From an uncultured Altererythrobacter sp. (GTDB lineage Bacteria > Pseudomonadota > Alphaproteobacteria > Sphingomonadales > Sphingomonadaceae), in NCBI GenBank assembly GCA_913055875.1, contig CAJXJY010000009.1:62001-126000 (forward strand): 64,000 nt of DNA, given 5' to 3'. Positions 44,391 to 53,277 of this stretch are shown piece after piece; positions within the stretch are counted from its first letter, which is position 1; every line of letters starts with the position of its first letter. The notes beneath the pieces were generated by a model that saw nothing but the letters and a program-made list of their open reading frames with translations, was not told the origin of the DNA and searched no databases. A program made the position numbers and the translations under genes.

Positions 44391-44492
44391 CTTGCCAAAT
44401 TAGAACTAAAGGCGGAGTTTCCTCTCCAGGCCCGACACTCGAACAACGAGAAGGCCGAAAAAGTGGGTCGCTTGCACCAACTTTGAGGGGAA
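44391..44492. repeat. Leader of collar-protein gene 1, shared with gene 3
   Basis: CTTGCCAAAT, then GGCGGAG, GAACAA, AAGGCCGAAA, TCGCTTG-ACCAA and AGGGGAA appear in the same order before gene 3 (45878-45982). The two leaders are therefore copies of one sequence, most likely the promoter and 5' untranslated region. Confidence 0.65.
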
Positions 44493-44498
44493 ATTTCC

Positions 44499-45119
44499 AT
44501 GAAAATTGCAAAGTTCGCAACCATGGCGGCTGTCGTCGCCCTGAGCGCTTCGTTGCCGGCTGCACCGGCGCATGCCCAGTCCGAGCCCATCCTCGGCCAG
44601 CTGATGCCGGTCGGGTTCAATTTCTGTCCGCGCGGATGGTCCGGAGCGGACGGCCAGTTGATGGCGATCGCGCAGAACACGGCGCTGTTCTCGCTCTACG
44701 GCACGACCTATGGCGGCGATGGGCGGACCACTTTCGGACTGCCCGACCTGCGCGGGCGCTCGCCGATTCATACCGGAACGGGGCCGGGGCTTTCTCCCTA
44801 TACGCTCGGCAGCCGTGGAGGGGCCGAGCAGGTCACGCTCAACACGCTCCAAATACCGTCGCACAACCATGTCGGCGAAGTGCATGTCTCGCGCACCGAC
44901 GCGACCACGCGCTCGCCGGCCGGCGCCTATTTCGCCCGTACCGACCAGAACACGCTGGCCTACGAGGAAAACACTCCGCCCCAGGCGGGCGACACGATGA
45001 ACGCGGGCACTGTGACGACGCAGAATACCGGCGGCAACCAGCCGCATTACAACCTGTCCCCCTATCTCACGCTGCGCTGGTGCGTCGCGATGGTGGGCGT
45101 CTACCCGTCGCGCAACTGA
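44499..45119 (+). CDS. Exported phage-tail-collar-domain protein, array gene 1
   Basis: 206 residues. Signal peptide ending AAPAHAQ, then a tail-collar domain (MdpB-like): GQLMPVGFNFCPRGW, LFSLYGTTYGGDGRTTFGLP, DLRGRSPIHTG and IPSHNHVGEV (His pair possibly metal-binding). Cysteines in FCPRGW and RWCVAM are shared by all six copies and may pair. The C-terminal segment SPYLTLRWCVAMVGVYPSRN matches gene 4 rather than its neighbour gene 2. Cellular role unknown; secretion to periplasm or surface is inferred from the signal peptide. Confidence 0.85.
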   Translation: MKIAKFATMAAVVALSASLPAAPAHAQSEPILGQLMPVGFNFCPRGWSGADGQLMAIAQNTALFSLYGTTYGGDGRTTFGLPDLRGRSPIHTGTGPGLSPYTLGSRGGAEQVTLNTLQIPSHNHVGEVHVSRTDATTRSPAGAYFARTDQNTLAYEENTPPQAGDTMNAGTVTTQNTGGNQPHYNLSPYLTLRWCVAMVGVYPSRN

Positions 45120-45156
45120 TCCGGACTGCAAACCTCGGAACTTCAAGGAGCTTACG

Positions 45157-45777
45157 ATGAAACTCGCAAAATTCACCACCATGGCCGCAGTCGTCGCCCT
45201 GAGCACTTCGCTGCCCGCCGGGCCGGCCTCGGCCCAGTCCGAGCCCATCCTCGGCCAGCTGATGGCGGTCGGCTTCAACTTCTGTCCGCGCGGCTGGACC
45301 GGTGCCAACGGCCAACTCATGGCGATCAACACGAACCAGGCGCTGTATGCTCTCTACGGCACGACCTATGGCGGCGACGGGCGGACGACGTTCGGGCTGC
45401 CCGACCTCCGCGGTCGCTCGCCGATCCATACCGGGCAAGGACCCGGCCTGTCCGATTACATTCTGGGCAGCCGCGGCGGCGCCGAGGAGGTCACGCTGAT
45501 CACCAGCGAAATACCGTCGCACAACCATATCGGCGAGGTGCATGTCTCGCGCACCGATGCGACCACGCGCTCGCCGGCGGGTGCCTATTTCGCCCGCACC
45601 GACCAGAACACGCTGGCCTACGAGGAAAACACCCCGCCCCAGACGGGCGACACGATGAATGCCGGCACGGTGACGACGCAGAACACGGGGGGCAGCCAGC
45701 CGCACTACAACCTGCCGCCCTATCTGACGCTCAACTGGTGCGTTGCGCTGCAAGGTCTGTTCCCGTCGCGCAACTGA
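45157..45777 (+). CDS. Exported phage-tail-collar-domain protein, array gene 2
   Basis: 206 residues; start 45157 follows AAGGAGCTTACG. Closest to gene 1 in the middle (EVHVSRTDATTRSPAGAYFA, identical), but its signal begins MKLAKF like gene 4 and its end PPYLTLNWCVALQGLFPSRN is like gene 3. It differs from gene 1 in INTNQALYALYG (gene 1 IAQNTALFSLYG). Short spacer to gene 1, so the two are probably one transcript. Confidence 0.85.
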   Translation: MKLAKFTTMAAVVALSTSLPAGPASAQSEPILGQLMAVGFNFCPRGWTGANGQLMAINTNQALYALYGTTYGGDGRTTFGLPDLRGRSPIHTGQGPGLSDYILGSRGGAEEVTLITSEIPSHNHIGEVHVSRTDATTRSPAGAYFARTDQNTLAYEENTPPQTGDTMNAGTVTTQNTGGSQPHYNLPPYLTLNWCVALQGLFPSRN

Positions 45778-45877
45778 CCGCAGCGCGCGGATGATAACGG
45801 AGCGCTTCCGCGAGGAAGCGCTCCCACTTCTTCCCCCCTATGCCGCACGGCTTTGCCGGGTAGCGGCACCTTTCCCC

Positions 45878-45982
45878 TTGCCAAATCGGATCGAAACGCG
45901 GAGGTTGGGACCCGCAAGGCCCCGAATCTACGCGAAGAACAATAAGGCCGAAACGGTTCGCATTGACCAAGCTTCAGGGGAA
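45878..45982. repeat. Leader of collar-protein gene 3, shared with gene 1
   Basis: Same ordered blocks as 44391-44492 (CTTGCCAAAT, GCGGAG, GAACAA, AAGGCCGAAA, ACCAA, AGGGGAA) with substitutions and small gaps. Between the gene 2 stop and this leader is about 100 bases with nothing recognised. Confidence 0.65.
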
Positions 45983-45989
45983 GAATCGG

Positions 45990-46607
45990 ATGAAGATCGC
46001 AAAATTCGCCACCATGAGCGCCGTCGTGGCGTTGAGCACCTCGCTCCCGTCCGCACCCGCCCATGCACAGGATACGCCGCTGATCGGCCAGTTGATGCCT
46101 GTCGGGTTCACCTTCTGCCCGCGCAACTACACCAATGCCGACGGCCAGTTGCTGGCGATCGCGCAGAACACAGCGCTGTTCTCGCTTTACGGGACGACCT
46201 ATGGCGGCGACGGGCGGACGACTTTCGCATTGCCCGACCTGCGCGGACGTTCGCCGATCCATACCGGCACTGGGCCGGGGCTTTCCACATACGTGCAGGG
46301 AAGCCGTTCCGGTGTCGAGCGGGTCACGCTGACCACTCTGGAAATACCGTCGCACAATCACGTCGCCGACGTGAACGTATCGCGCACCAACGCGACCACG
46401 CGCTCGCCGGCAAGTGCCTATTTCGCCCGCACCGATGCGGCGACGCTGGCGTACGAGGAGAACACCGCACCGACCGGCGACAAGATGAACGCCGGGACGG
46501 TCACGACCCAGCTTACCGGCGGAAACCAGTCGCATTACAATCTGCCTCCGTACCTCACGATCCGCTGGTGTGTCGCGCTGCAGGGCATATTCCCCTCGCG
46601 CAACTGA
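45990..46607 (+). CDS. Exported phage-tail-collar-domain protein, array gene 3
   Basis: 205 residues. ATG at 45990 after CAGGGGAAGAATCGG; an upstream in-frame ATG at 45963 would add nine residues before the signal and is unlikely. Middle part NVSRTNATTRSPASAYFARTD and the ENTAPTGDKM variant match gene 4; the signal (MKIAKF) matches gene 1 and the C-terminus matches gene 2. One residue shorter than genes 1 and 2 because of the PTGDK region. Confidence 0.85.
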   Translation: MKIAKFATMSAVVALSTSLPSAPAHAQDTPLIGQLMPVGFTFCPRNYTNADGQLLAIAQNTALFSLYGTTYGGDGRTTFALPDLRGRSPIHTGTGPGLSTYVQGSRSGVERVTLTTLEIPSHNHVADVNVSRTNATTRSPASAYFARTDAATLAYEENTAPTGDKMNAGTVTTQLTGGNQSHYNLPPYLTIRWCVALQGIFPSRN

Positions 46608-46641
46608 TCTCGCGATCGACACTTTCTCGGGAGCAAATTCG

Positions 46642-47259
46642 ATGAAACTCGCAAAATTCGCGACGATGAGTGCCGTCGTTGCCCTGAGCGCTTCGCTGCC
46701 TACCGCGCCGGTCCACGCTCAATCCGAACCGCTGCTCGGCCAGCTGATGCCGGTCGGCTTCACCTTCTGCCCGAGCGGCTGGACCAATGCCGACGGACAG
46801 CTGCTCGCCATTTCGCAGAACTCGGCATTGTTCTCGCTCTACGGCACGATTTACGGCGGCGACGGACGGACGACCTTCGCGCTGCCCGATCTGCGCGGGC
46901 GCACGCCGATCCATACCGGGACGGGGCCCGGCCTTTCGAATTATCCGCTGGGCAGCCGCTCCGGTGTCGAGCAGGTTACGCTTAGCACTCTGGAATTACC
47001 CTCGCACAATCACGTCGCCGACGTGAACGTATCGCGCAGCAATGCGACCACGCGCTCGCCTGCGAGCGCGTATTTCGCCCGCACCGACGCGGCGACGCTG
47101 GCGTACGAGGAGAACACCGCGCCGACGGGCGACAAGATGAACGCCGGTACGGTTACGACCCAGGTTACCGGCGGCAACCAGGCGCACAACAATTTGTCGC
47201 CTTATCTTACGCTGCGATGGTGCGTCGCATTGGTCGGGATTTACCCGTCGCGCAACTGA
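46642..47259 (+). CDS. Exported phage-tail-collar-domain protein, array gene 4
   Basis: 205 residues. ATG at 46642 follows CGGGAGCAAATTCG. Signal MKLAKFATMSAVVALSASLP; the domain has CPSGW in place of CPRGW and YGTIYGGDG in place of YGTTYGGDG. Middle part equals gene 3, C-terminal SPYLTLRWCVALVGIYPSRN matches gene 1. Spacer from gene 3 is only 34 bases, so these two form a pair like genes 1 and 2. Confidence 0.85.
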   Translation: MKLAKFATMSAVVALSASLPTAPVHAQSEPLLGQLMPVGFTFCPSGWTNADGQLLAISQNSALFSLYGTIYGGDGRTTFALPDLRGRTPIHTGTGPGLSNYPLGSRSGVEQVTLSTLELPSHNHVADVNVSRSNATTRSPASAYFARTDAATLAYEENTAPTGDKMNAGTVTTQVTGGNQAHNNLSPYLTLRWCVALVGIYPSRN

Positions 47260-47345
47260 GCGGTTGCAGCAATCGGAAATTCGGCGCTGCCATGGTCGGG
47301 GGCGACTGGCAGTGCCGTACATATGCGCTCCCGAAGGGAGCCCAT

Positions 47346-47960
47346 ATGAAAAGGACCGTTACGACACTATCGGTGCTGGCGAGCTGCACGGCGCTGTCGC
47401 TCACCATGAACGCAACTCCGGCGCATGCCCAGAGCCGGTATATCGGCGATATCTTCATCGCCGGCTACACCTACTGCCCGCGGGGGACGACCTCCGCCGA
47501 GGGGCAGTTGCTGGCGATCAGCCAGTTCACTGCGCTGTTTTCGCTCTACGGCACCACCTATGGCGGCAACGGGACGACCAATTTCCAGCTGCCCGACCTG
47601 CGCAGCCGTTCGCCGATCGGGCAGGGACCAGGGCCGGGCCTGAGCAATTATCCGCAGGGCGCGGAGGGCGGGGTGGAGAATATCACGCTCACGACCAACC
47701 AGCTGCCGACTCACTCGCACACCGCGACGGTTAACGTCTCGCGTTCGAACGCCACCACGCGCGCACCGACCAATGCCTATTTCTCGCGTGCGACGACCAA
47801 TACCTACGAGGAAAACACCGCGCCCACCGGTGACACGATGAATGCTGGCACGCTGTCGGTCGCGAACACGGGCAACGGTCAGGCCTACAACAACCGCAAT
47901 CCGTATCTCTCGCTGCGTTATTGCGTCGTGCTCGAAGGCATTTTCCCGTCGCGCAACTGA
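47346..47960 (+). CDS. Exported phage-tail-collar-domain protein, array gene 5 (second subfamily)
   Basis: 204 residues; ATG 47346 after GAAGGGAGCCCAT. Belongs with gene 6 to a distinct subfamily: RYIGDIFIAGYTYCPRGTTS at the N-terminus of the mature protein, DLRSRSPIGQGPGPGLSNYP, and LPTHSHTATVNVSRSN in place of the SHNH motif. Both domain cysteines are kept. The gap before it holds a short unrelated spacer of 86 bases. Confidence 0.85.
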   Translation: MKRTVTTLSVLASCTALSLTMNATPAHAQSRYIGDIFIAGYTYCPRGTTSAEGQLLAISQFTALFSLYGTTYGGNGTTNFQLPDLRSRSPIGQGPGPGLSNYPQGAEGGVENITLTTNQLPTHSHTATVNVSRSNATTRAPTNAYFSRATTNTYEENTAPTGDTMNAGTLSVANTGNGQAYNNRNPYLSLRYCVVLEGIFPSRN

Positions 47961-47985
47961 GAATCGCAGTAACAGGACATTGACG

Positions 47986-48585
47986 ATGAAACAGACAGCG
48001 AAACTTCTTCTGGCGGGCGCAGGCTTGTTCGCCCTGACCGCGCCGGCGCAGGCGCAGGACCGGTATCTGGGCGACATCTTCATGGTCGGCTACACCTTCT
48101 GCCCGCGCAACACCGCGTCGGCCGAAGGGCAATTGCTCGCCATTTCGAGCAATACCGCGCTCTACTCGCTCTACGGCACCACCTATGGCGGCGACGGACG
48201 CACCACCTTCGCGCTGCCCGACCTGCGCAGCCGTTCGCCGATCGGGCAGGGCCCCGGACCGGGCCTGACCAACTATCCGCAAGGCGCTCGGGGCGGGGTG
48301 CAGGATATCACGCTCACCACCAATCAGCTGCCGACCCACTCGCACACGGCGACGGTCAACGTCTCGCGGTCCAACGCCAATACGCGCGCCGCGACCAATG
48401 CCTATTTCGCCCGCGCGACCGGCAATACCTACGAGGAAAACACCGCGCCGACGGGCGACACGATGAACGCCGGGACGGTGTCGGTCGCGAATACCGGCAA
48501 CGGCCAGTCGTTCAGCAACCGCAATCCGTTTCTGTCGATCCGGTTCTGCGCGGTGATGCAGGGCATCTTCCCGCCGCGCAACTGA
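47986..48585 (+). CDS. Exported phage-tail-collar-domain protein, array gene 6 (second subfamily)
   Basis: 199 residues, start 47986 with a weak AACAGGAC ribosome site. Close to gene 5 across the domain (LPTHSHTATVNVSRSNA, GDTMNAGTVSVANTGNGQ) but with a different signal peptide and the end FPPRN instead of FPSRN. It has DGRTTFALPDLR like genes 3 and 4, so exchange across subfamilies is possible. Last member of the array. Confidence 0.85.
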   Translation: MKQTAKLLLAGAGLFALTAPAQAQDRYLGDIFMVGYTFCPRNTASAEGQLLAISSNTALYSLYGTTYGGDGRTTFALPDLRSRSPIGQGPGPGLTNYPQGARGGVQDITLTTNQLPTHSHTATVNVSRSNANTRAATNAYFARATGNTYEENTAPTGDTMNAGTVSVANTGNGQSFSNRNPFLSIRFCAVMQGIFPPRN

Positions 48586-48741
48586 TGCCGACGGCCATGT
48601 AGGGAGAGCGCCTTGCGCATCGCGGGGCGCTCTCCCGCCTGGCGGACATGCTGCCATGGGTATGGTGATACATTGTTACGTTCACACCCGATACATTCGC
48701 TTGCAGCATGTCTGGGAAAGAACTCGATCAGGGAGGGACCG

Positions 48742-50235
48742 ATGAAGCCGTCATCCTATCGCGCGTTGACTTTGGCCGCAGCACTGGCGTGCACGGCAAC
48801 GCTGGGCCGGGCGCAGTCGCTGCCCGATCCCGATGCGACCGCGCAGGGCGACGTCGCGGTGACGATCTACAACAACAATCTCGCGCTGGTGCAGGACGTG
48901 CGGCAGCTCGACATACCGCGCGGGGACACGCGGATCGAATTTCCCGACGTGTCGGCGCAGATCCGCCCCGAGACGCTGAGCTTCTACGCGCCCGACACGA
49001 CCATCGCCGAGCAGAATTTCGATTTCGACCTGCTGACGCCGGTCAAGCTGATGGAAAAGGCCATCGGCCAGACCGTCACGCTGTTGCGCACCAACCCCGC
49101 CACCGGGCAGGAAACGCGCGAGCGCGCCAAGGTGCTGTCGACCGCGGGCGGGGTGGTCGTCCAGATCGGTAACCGAATCGAGGTGCTGCGCGACGACGGC
49201 TTGCCGGTGCGCGTGATCTTCGACCGCGTGCCGCCCAATCTGCGCGCGCGCCCGACGCTGTCGGTCAATCTGCAGAGCAGCCGCGGCGGCACCCGCCCGG
49301 CCTCGATCCGCTATCTCACCCCCGGCCTCGGCTGGAGCGCCGACTACGTCGCGCTCTACGACGAGCAGCGCGGCACCACCGACATGCAGGGCTGGGTCAC
49401 GCTGACCAACAACACCGGCACCACTTTCCACGATGCCGATACCTTGCTGGTAGCGGGCAATCCGAACGGTTCGGGCGGTGGCCGCCGGAACAACCGCGGC
49501 ATGGTCCGGCCGGGCACGGAGAATTCGGGCCGCGAACAGGTCGGCGAATTCTACCTCTACCCGATTTCGGGCCGCACCACGATCGCCAATGCGCAGACCA
49601 AGCAGGTCAGCTTCCTCGACGTGCAGGCGGTGCCCGCGCGCAAGGTCTACCGGCGCGAGGTCTATTGGCTGACCAACGACAACGCGCCGGTGCCGGTATC
49701 GACTGAGATCGCCTTCTCGACCTCGCGCGACCAGGGGCTGGGCGATGCGCTGCCCTCCGGCACGGTGCGGTTCTACCAGCGCGACAGCCAGGGAACGCCG
49801 CAATTCATCGGCGAGAACGGCATCGGCCACACGCCGATGGGCAGCGAACTGTCGCTGCGCACCGGCGACGCGTTCGATATCTACCTCCAGGCCGAAGTCG
49901 AGAAGCGCGAGAAGATTACCGCCGCCGAATGGGAGCGCAGCGCTCGCTATCGCGTGCTGCGCGACGGCGAGGTGGTCGAGGAACTGGAAGTCGAACGGCC
50001 GAAGGAATTCTACCGCACGACGATGCGCTACACGATTACCAACGCCAAGAGCACGCCGGTCGAGGTCGACCTGGTGCAGGGCGGGTTGATGCGCGGCTGG
50101 TGGGCGAACGACTACCGCATCGTCAGCGAGGATATCGAGGGCGTGCAGATCAACGCCGACCGTCGCAAGTGGATCGTGCCCGTCCCCGCCGAAGGCGAGC
50201 GGGTGGTCCGCGTGACCTACGAAACGCGTTACTGA
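48742..50235 (+). CDS. Exported DUF4139-domain protein A
   Basis: 497 residues. ATG 48742 after GGGAGGG; signal peptide LTLAAALACTATLGRAQ. The mature protein is beta-rich, beginning DVAVTIYNNNLALVQDVRQL, with a conserved ending region (MRYTITNAKSTPVEVDLVQG, VRVTYETRY) of the DUF4139 family. Family function is unknown. It follows the collar array after 156 gene-free bases and is followed by a second member of the same family. Confidence 0.82.
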   Translation: MKPSSYRALTLAAALACTATLGRAQSLPDPDATAQGDVAVTIYNNNLALVQDVRQLDIPRGDTRIEFPDVSAQIRPETLSFYAPDTTIAEQNFDFDLLTPVKLMEKAIGQTVTLLRTNPATGQETRERAKVLSTAGGVVVQIGNRIEVLRDDGLPVRVIFDRVPPNLRARPTLSVNLQSSRGGTRPASIRYLTPGLGWSADYVALYDEQRGTTDMQGWVTLTNNTGTTFHDADTLLVAGNPNGSGGGRRNNRGMVRPGTENSGREQVGEFYLYPISGRTTIANAQTKQVSFLDVQAVPARKVYRREVYWLTNDNAPVPVSTEIAFSTSRDQGLGDALPSGTVRFYQRDSQGTPQFIGENGIGHTPMGSELSLRTGDAFDIYLQAEVEKREKITAAEWERSARYRVLRDGEVVEELEVERPKEFYRTTMRYTITNAKSTPVEVDLVQGGLMRGWWANDYRIVSEDIEGVQINADRRKWIVPVPAEGERVVRVTYETRY

Positions 50236-50251
50236 CCGGCGGCGCGTGAGC

Positions 50252-51880
50252 ATGCGGCACGCCGCATTCCTGCTGCCCCTGCTGGCCCCCGGTCTCATAT
50301 GGGCCGCGCCGCTCGAGGCGCGCGAGGCGGTCGATGCGTCCGAGCCGAGCGACCTGTCGGTGACCGTCTATCGCGATCCCAACCGCCGCGTCGGACAGGA
50401 CATGAATCGCAACTGGCCGCAGGGCTTTGCGATGATCAGCGAGACGCGCACGGTCACCTTGCCGCCCGGCGAATCGACCATCCGCTTCGAGGGCGTGGCC
50501 GAAGGCATGGTCGGGGTCACCGCGATCGTCACCGGCCTGCCCGGCGGGACGATCGAGAAGAACCGCAACGCCGAGCTGCTCTCGCCGGCCGCGCTGGTCA
50601 ACGGCGCGCTCGGCAATCGCGTCACCATTACCCGCACCAATCCCGCAACCGGCGAAGCGGCGAGCGAGGACGCGATCGTCCGCACCCGCGCCGACGGGGG
50701 GCTGGTGCTGGAGACGCAGGACGGGTTCGAGGCGGTGCGCTGCGCCGGCCTGCCGGAGAAGCTGACCTTCGACCGCGTGCCCGAGGGACTCTCGGCCAGG
50801 CCGATCTTTTCGATCGACACGCGCGACGAGACGGGCGGCACTTACGAGGTCGTCCTGACCTATCTGGCCTGGGGCTTCGACTGGCAGGCGAATTATGTCG
50901 GCACGTTGGGAGAGGGGAAGGGCGATGGCAGCTTCACCATGCGCCTGCTCAGCTGGCTGACGGTGCTCAACGACAACGGCCAGAGCTTTCCCGACGCCGA
51001 CCTGCTGGTGGTGGCGGGCACCATCAACGTCACCAGCAATTACCGCGCGCTCGCGCAGCCGCCGCGCGCCGCGCCGCTGCGGCTGACCTGCTATCCGATC
51101 GGCAGCACCGCGGCGGGCTCGCGCATCGCCTATCCGCCGCCACCGCCGCCGCCACCCCCGCCGCCGCCGCCGATGGCCGACAATGCGATAATGGTGACGG
51201 CCCGCCGCAGCGAGTCGGCGCAGGAGATGGCCGCGCCGGGATCGGTCGTGTCCGCCGAGGAGGAGCAGCTCGGCGACCTCAAGCTCTACCGCGTGCCGAT
51301 GCCGGTGACGGTCGCGGCCAAGGGTCTCAAGCAGGTCGCCTTCCTCAACCGGGACGAGGTCGAGGCCCATTACGTCTACGTCGCCCGGTGCAGTCCCTAC
51401 GACCGGTTCGACGAGATCGAGGACGAATCGGACATGGAGACGACGCAGATGCTGCTCGTCACCAGGAACGAAGAGGACAAGGGGCTGGGCGTGGCGCTGC
51501 CGCAGGGCGGGCTGGTGCTGTTCGAGCCGAGTTCCTACGGCCCTCAGCTCGTCGCGCAGCCGAACCTGCGCGATTACGCGGTCAACCAGGATATCGAGCT
51601 CGCACTCCACGAAAGCACGCAGGTGTTTTCCGAATGTGCCAGGGTAGGCAAGGGCGATCCGGGCGCCGACGACCGGCCGTGGATCCGGATGCGCGCGCTG
51701 CTCAGCAACGCCAATGCGCACCCGGTCACGGTGCGGATGGTGTTCGGCGCTTCGGGCGAGTGGGACGTGCGCTGGCCGCGCCGCACGCCGCGGATCAAGG
51801 ACGGCCTGCAGATCCTCGAACTGGTGATACCGGCCAACGCGACCCGCAGCTTCGACTGGGAAATCCGCCGTTCCGGATGA
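50252..51880 (+). CDS. Exported DUF4139-domain protein B with polyproline tract
   Basis: 542 residues from ATG 50252 (GTG at 50246 is an alternative); signal MRHAAFLLPLLAPGLIWA. Similar overall architecture to protein A: SVTVYRDPNRRVG, LPPGESTIRFEG, ... MRALLSNANAHPVTVRMVFG, WPRRTPRIKDG. A run of 13 prolines (about 296-308) is followed by MADNAIMVTARRSES, a segment that looks like the start of a TonB-dependent receptor (the IVVTARR motif). The tract is encoded by slippage-prone CCG-rich codons. Overlaps nothing; 16 bases after protein A. Confidence 0.78.
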   Translation: MRHAAFLLPLLAPGLIWAAPLEAREAVDASEPSDLSVTVYRDPNRRVGQDMNRNWPQGFAMISETRTVTLPPGESTIRFEGVAEGMVGVTAIVTGLPGGTIEKNRNAELLSPAALVNGALGNRVTITRTNPATGEAASEDAIVRTRADGGLVLETQDGFEAVRCAGLPEKLTFDRVPEGLSARPIFSIDTRDETGGTYEVVLTYLAWGFDWQANYVGTLGEGKGDGSFTMRLLSWLTVLNDNGQSFPDADLLVVAGTINVTSNYRALAQPPRAAPLRLTCYPIGSTAAGSRIAYPPPPPPPPPPPPPMADNAIMVTARRSESAQEMAAPGSVVSAEEEQLGDLKLYRVPMPVTVAAKGLKQVAFLNRDEVEAHYVYVARCSPYDRFDEIEDESDMETTQMLLVTRNEEDKGLGVALPQGGLVLFEPSSYGPQLVAQPNLRDYAVNQDIELALHESTQVFSECARVGKGDPGADDRPWIRMRALLSNANAHPVTVRMVFGASGEWDVRWPRRTPRIKDGLQILELVIPANATRSFDWEIRRSG

Positions 51881-51931
51881 ATTGCCGGTCGCGGTAATTG
51901 TCTCGACGGGATAGGCTTCGAAAAAATTTTT

Positions 51932-51946
51932 GTTCCGCTCTTGTTC
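51932..51946 (+). promoter_or_regulatory. SOS (LexA) box of recA
   Basis: GTTC-CGCTCTT-GTTC, exact alphaproteobacterial SOS spacing, 76 bases before the recA start; a GTTC-TTGTG-GAAC palindrome overlaps its right half (51943-51955). Together with the uvrA box this shows a LexA regulon. Confidence 0.88.
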
Positions 51947-52022
51947 TTGTGGAACAAATCGGATACATGCTTCGCAGTCGATAACGGGGATGAGGCCCTA
52001 GGCGAGCGAAGGAGATCATGCG

Positions 52023-53084
52023 ATGGCTGCCAATCTCAAGCTGGTAGAAGGTAAGGAAGTGAACGCAGACCGACAGAAGGCGCTCGACGCCGCGCTCGCG
52101 CAGATCGATCGTGCATTCGGCAAGGGTTCGGCGATGAAGCTGGGCAGCCGCGAGGCGATGGAGGTCGAATCGATCTCGACCGGATCGCTCGGGCTCGATA
52201 TCGCGCTCGGCATCGGCGGCCTCCCCAAGGGCCGCGTGATCGAGGTCTACGGACCCGAAAGCTCGGGCAAGACGACGCTTGCGCTGCATGTGATTGCAGA
52301 GGCGCAGAAGGCCGGCGGGACCGCCGCCTTCGTCGACGCCGAACACGCGCTCGATCCCGCCTATGCGAAGAAGCTGGGCGTGGATATCGACGAGCTGATC
52401 GTCTCGCAGCCCGATACGGGCGAGCAGGCGCTCGAAATTACCGATACGCTGGTACGTTCGAATGCGATCGACGTGCTGGTGGTCGACTCGGTGGCTGCGC
52501 TGGTGCCCCGCGCCGAAATCGAGGGCGAGATGGGTGATTCCCATGTCGGCCTCCAGGCGCGCCTCATGTCCCAGAGCCTGCGCAAGCTCACCGGGTCGAT
52601 CAACCGTTCCAAGTGCATGGTCATCTTCATCAACCAGCTGCGGATGAAGATCGGGGTGATGTACGGCAATCCGGAAACCACCACCGGCGGCAATGCGCTC
52701 AAGTTCTACGCCAGCGTCCGGCTCGACATCCGCCGCACCGGCCAGATCAAGGACCGCGACGAAGTTATCGGCAACTCCACACGCGTTAAAGTGGTAAAGA
52801 ACAAGGTCGCCCCGCCGTTCAAGATGGTCGAATTCGACATCATGTACGGCGAGGGCATTTCCAAGATCGGCGAGATCCTCGATCTCGGCGTCAAGGCGGG
52901 CATTGTCGAGAAGTCGGGCAGCTGGTTCAGCTACGACAGCATCCGCATCGGCCAGGGCCGCGAGAACGCCAAGACCTACCTCAAGGAAAACCCCGAAGTT
53001 TGCACCAAGTTGGAAGCCGCCATCCGCGGCCGCACCGACGAGGTCGCCGAGGAGATGATGACCGGTCCTGACGCGGAGGACTGA
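52023..53084 (+). CDS. recA: Recombinase A
   Basis: 353 residues, the standard length. ATP-dependent strand exchange and LexA co-protease. Walker [10 protein letters not shown] (77-85), [20 protein letters not shown] (L2 DNA-binding loop and neighbours), and the acidic C-terminus typical of RecA. GAAGGAGATCATGCG gives the ribosome site. A methyltransferase gene and alaS follow, the order common in this group. Confidence 0.99.
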   Translation: MAANLKLVEGKEVNADRQKALDAALAQIDRAFGKGSAMKLGSREAMEVESISTGSLGLDIALGIGGLPKGRVIEVYGPESSGKTTLALHVIAEAQKAGGTAAFVDAEHALDPAYAKKLGVDIDELIVSQPDTGEQALEITDTLVRSNAIDVLVVDSVAALVPRAEIEGEMGDSHVGLQARLMSQSLRKLTGSINRSKCMVIFINQLRMKIGVMYGNPETTTGGNALKFYASVRLDIRRTGQIKDRDEVIGNSTRVKVVKNKVAPPFKMVEFDIMYGEGISKIGEILDLGVKAGIVEKSGSWFSYDSIRIGQGRENAKTYLKENPEVCTKLEAAIRGRTDEVAEEMMTGPDAED

Positions 53085-53138
53085 GGCACTCCCCTCAAGC
53101 GGGCGCGCAACCCGAGAATGGGGCGCCCGGGAAAACGG

Positions 53139-53181
53139 AAAACCGGCGCGAGCGTCCACCCGGACCCGCGCCGGTTTTTCT
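53139..53181 (+). terminator. Rho-independent terminator of recA
   Basis: Stem AAAACCGGCGCG (53139-53150) pairs with CGCGCCGGTTTT (53167-53178), 12 bp, and the downstream arm runs into TTTTTCTTT. Clear and strong. Confidence 0.9.
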
Positions 53182-53277
53182 TTGCCGCCTGCGGGGGAAG
53201 CCACTGCCGCGGCACCTTCCCACATGTACACCGCGCGTCTAACCTGCGACAGCAAGCACAGGTCGGAGTGGGTAGCG

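Noticed and set aside
44499-48585. CRISPR-like array from the periodic similarity
   Set aside because: The repeat unit is a whole coding gene of about 600 bases; there are no short direct repeats with unique spacers or cas genes.
53182-53277. Longer N-terminus for the methyltransferase after recA
   Set aside because: The extra 32 codons cover the recA terminator and lack conservation; a good ribosome site precedes the ATG at 53278.
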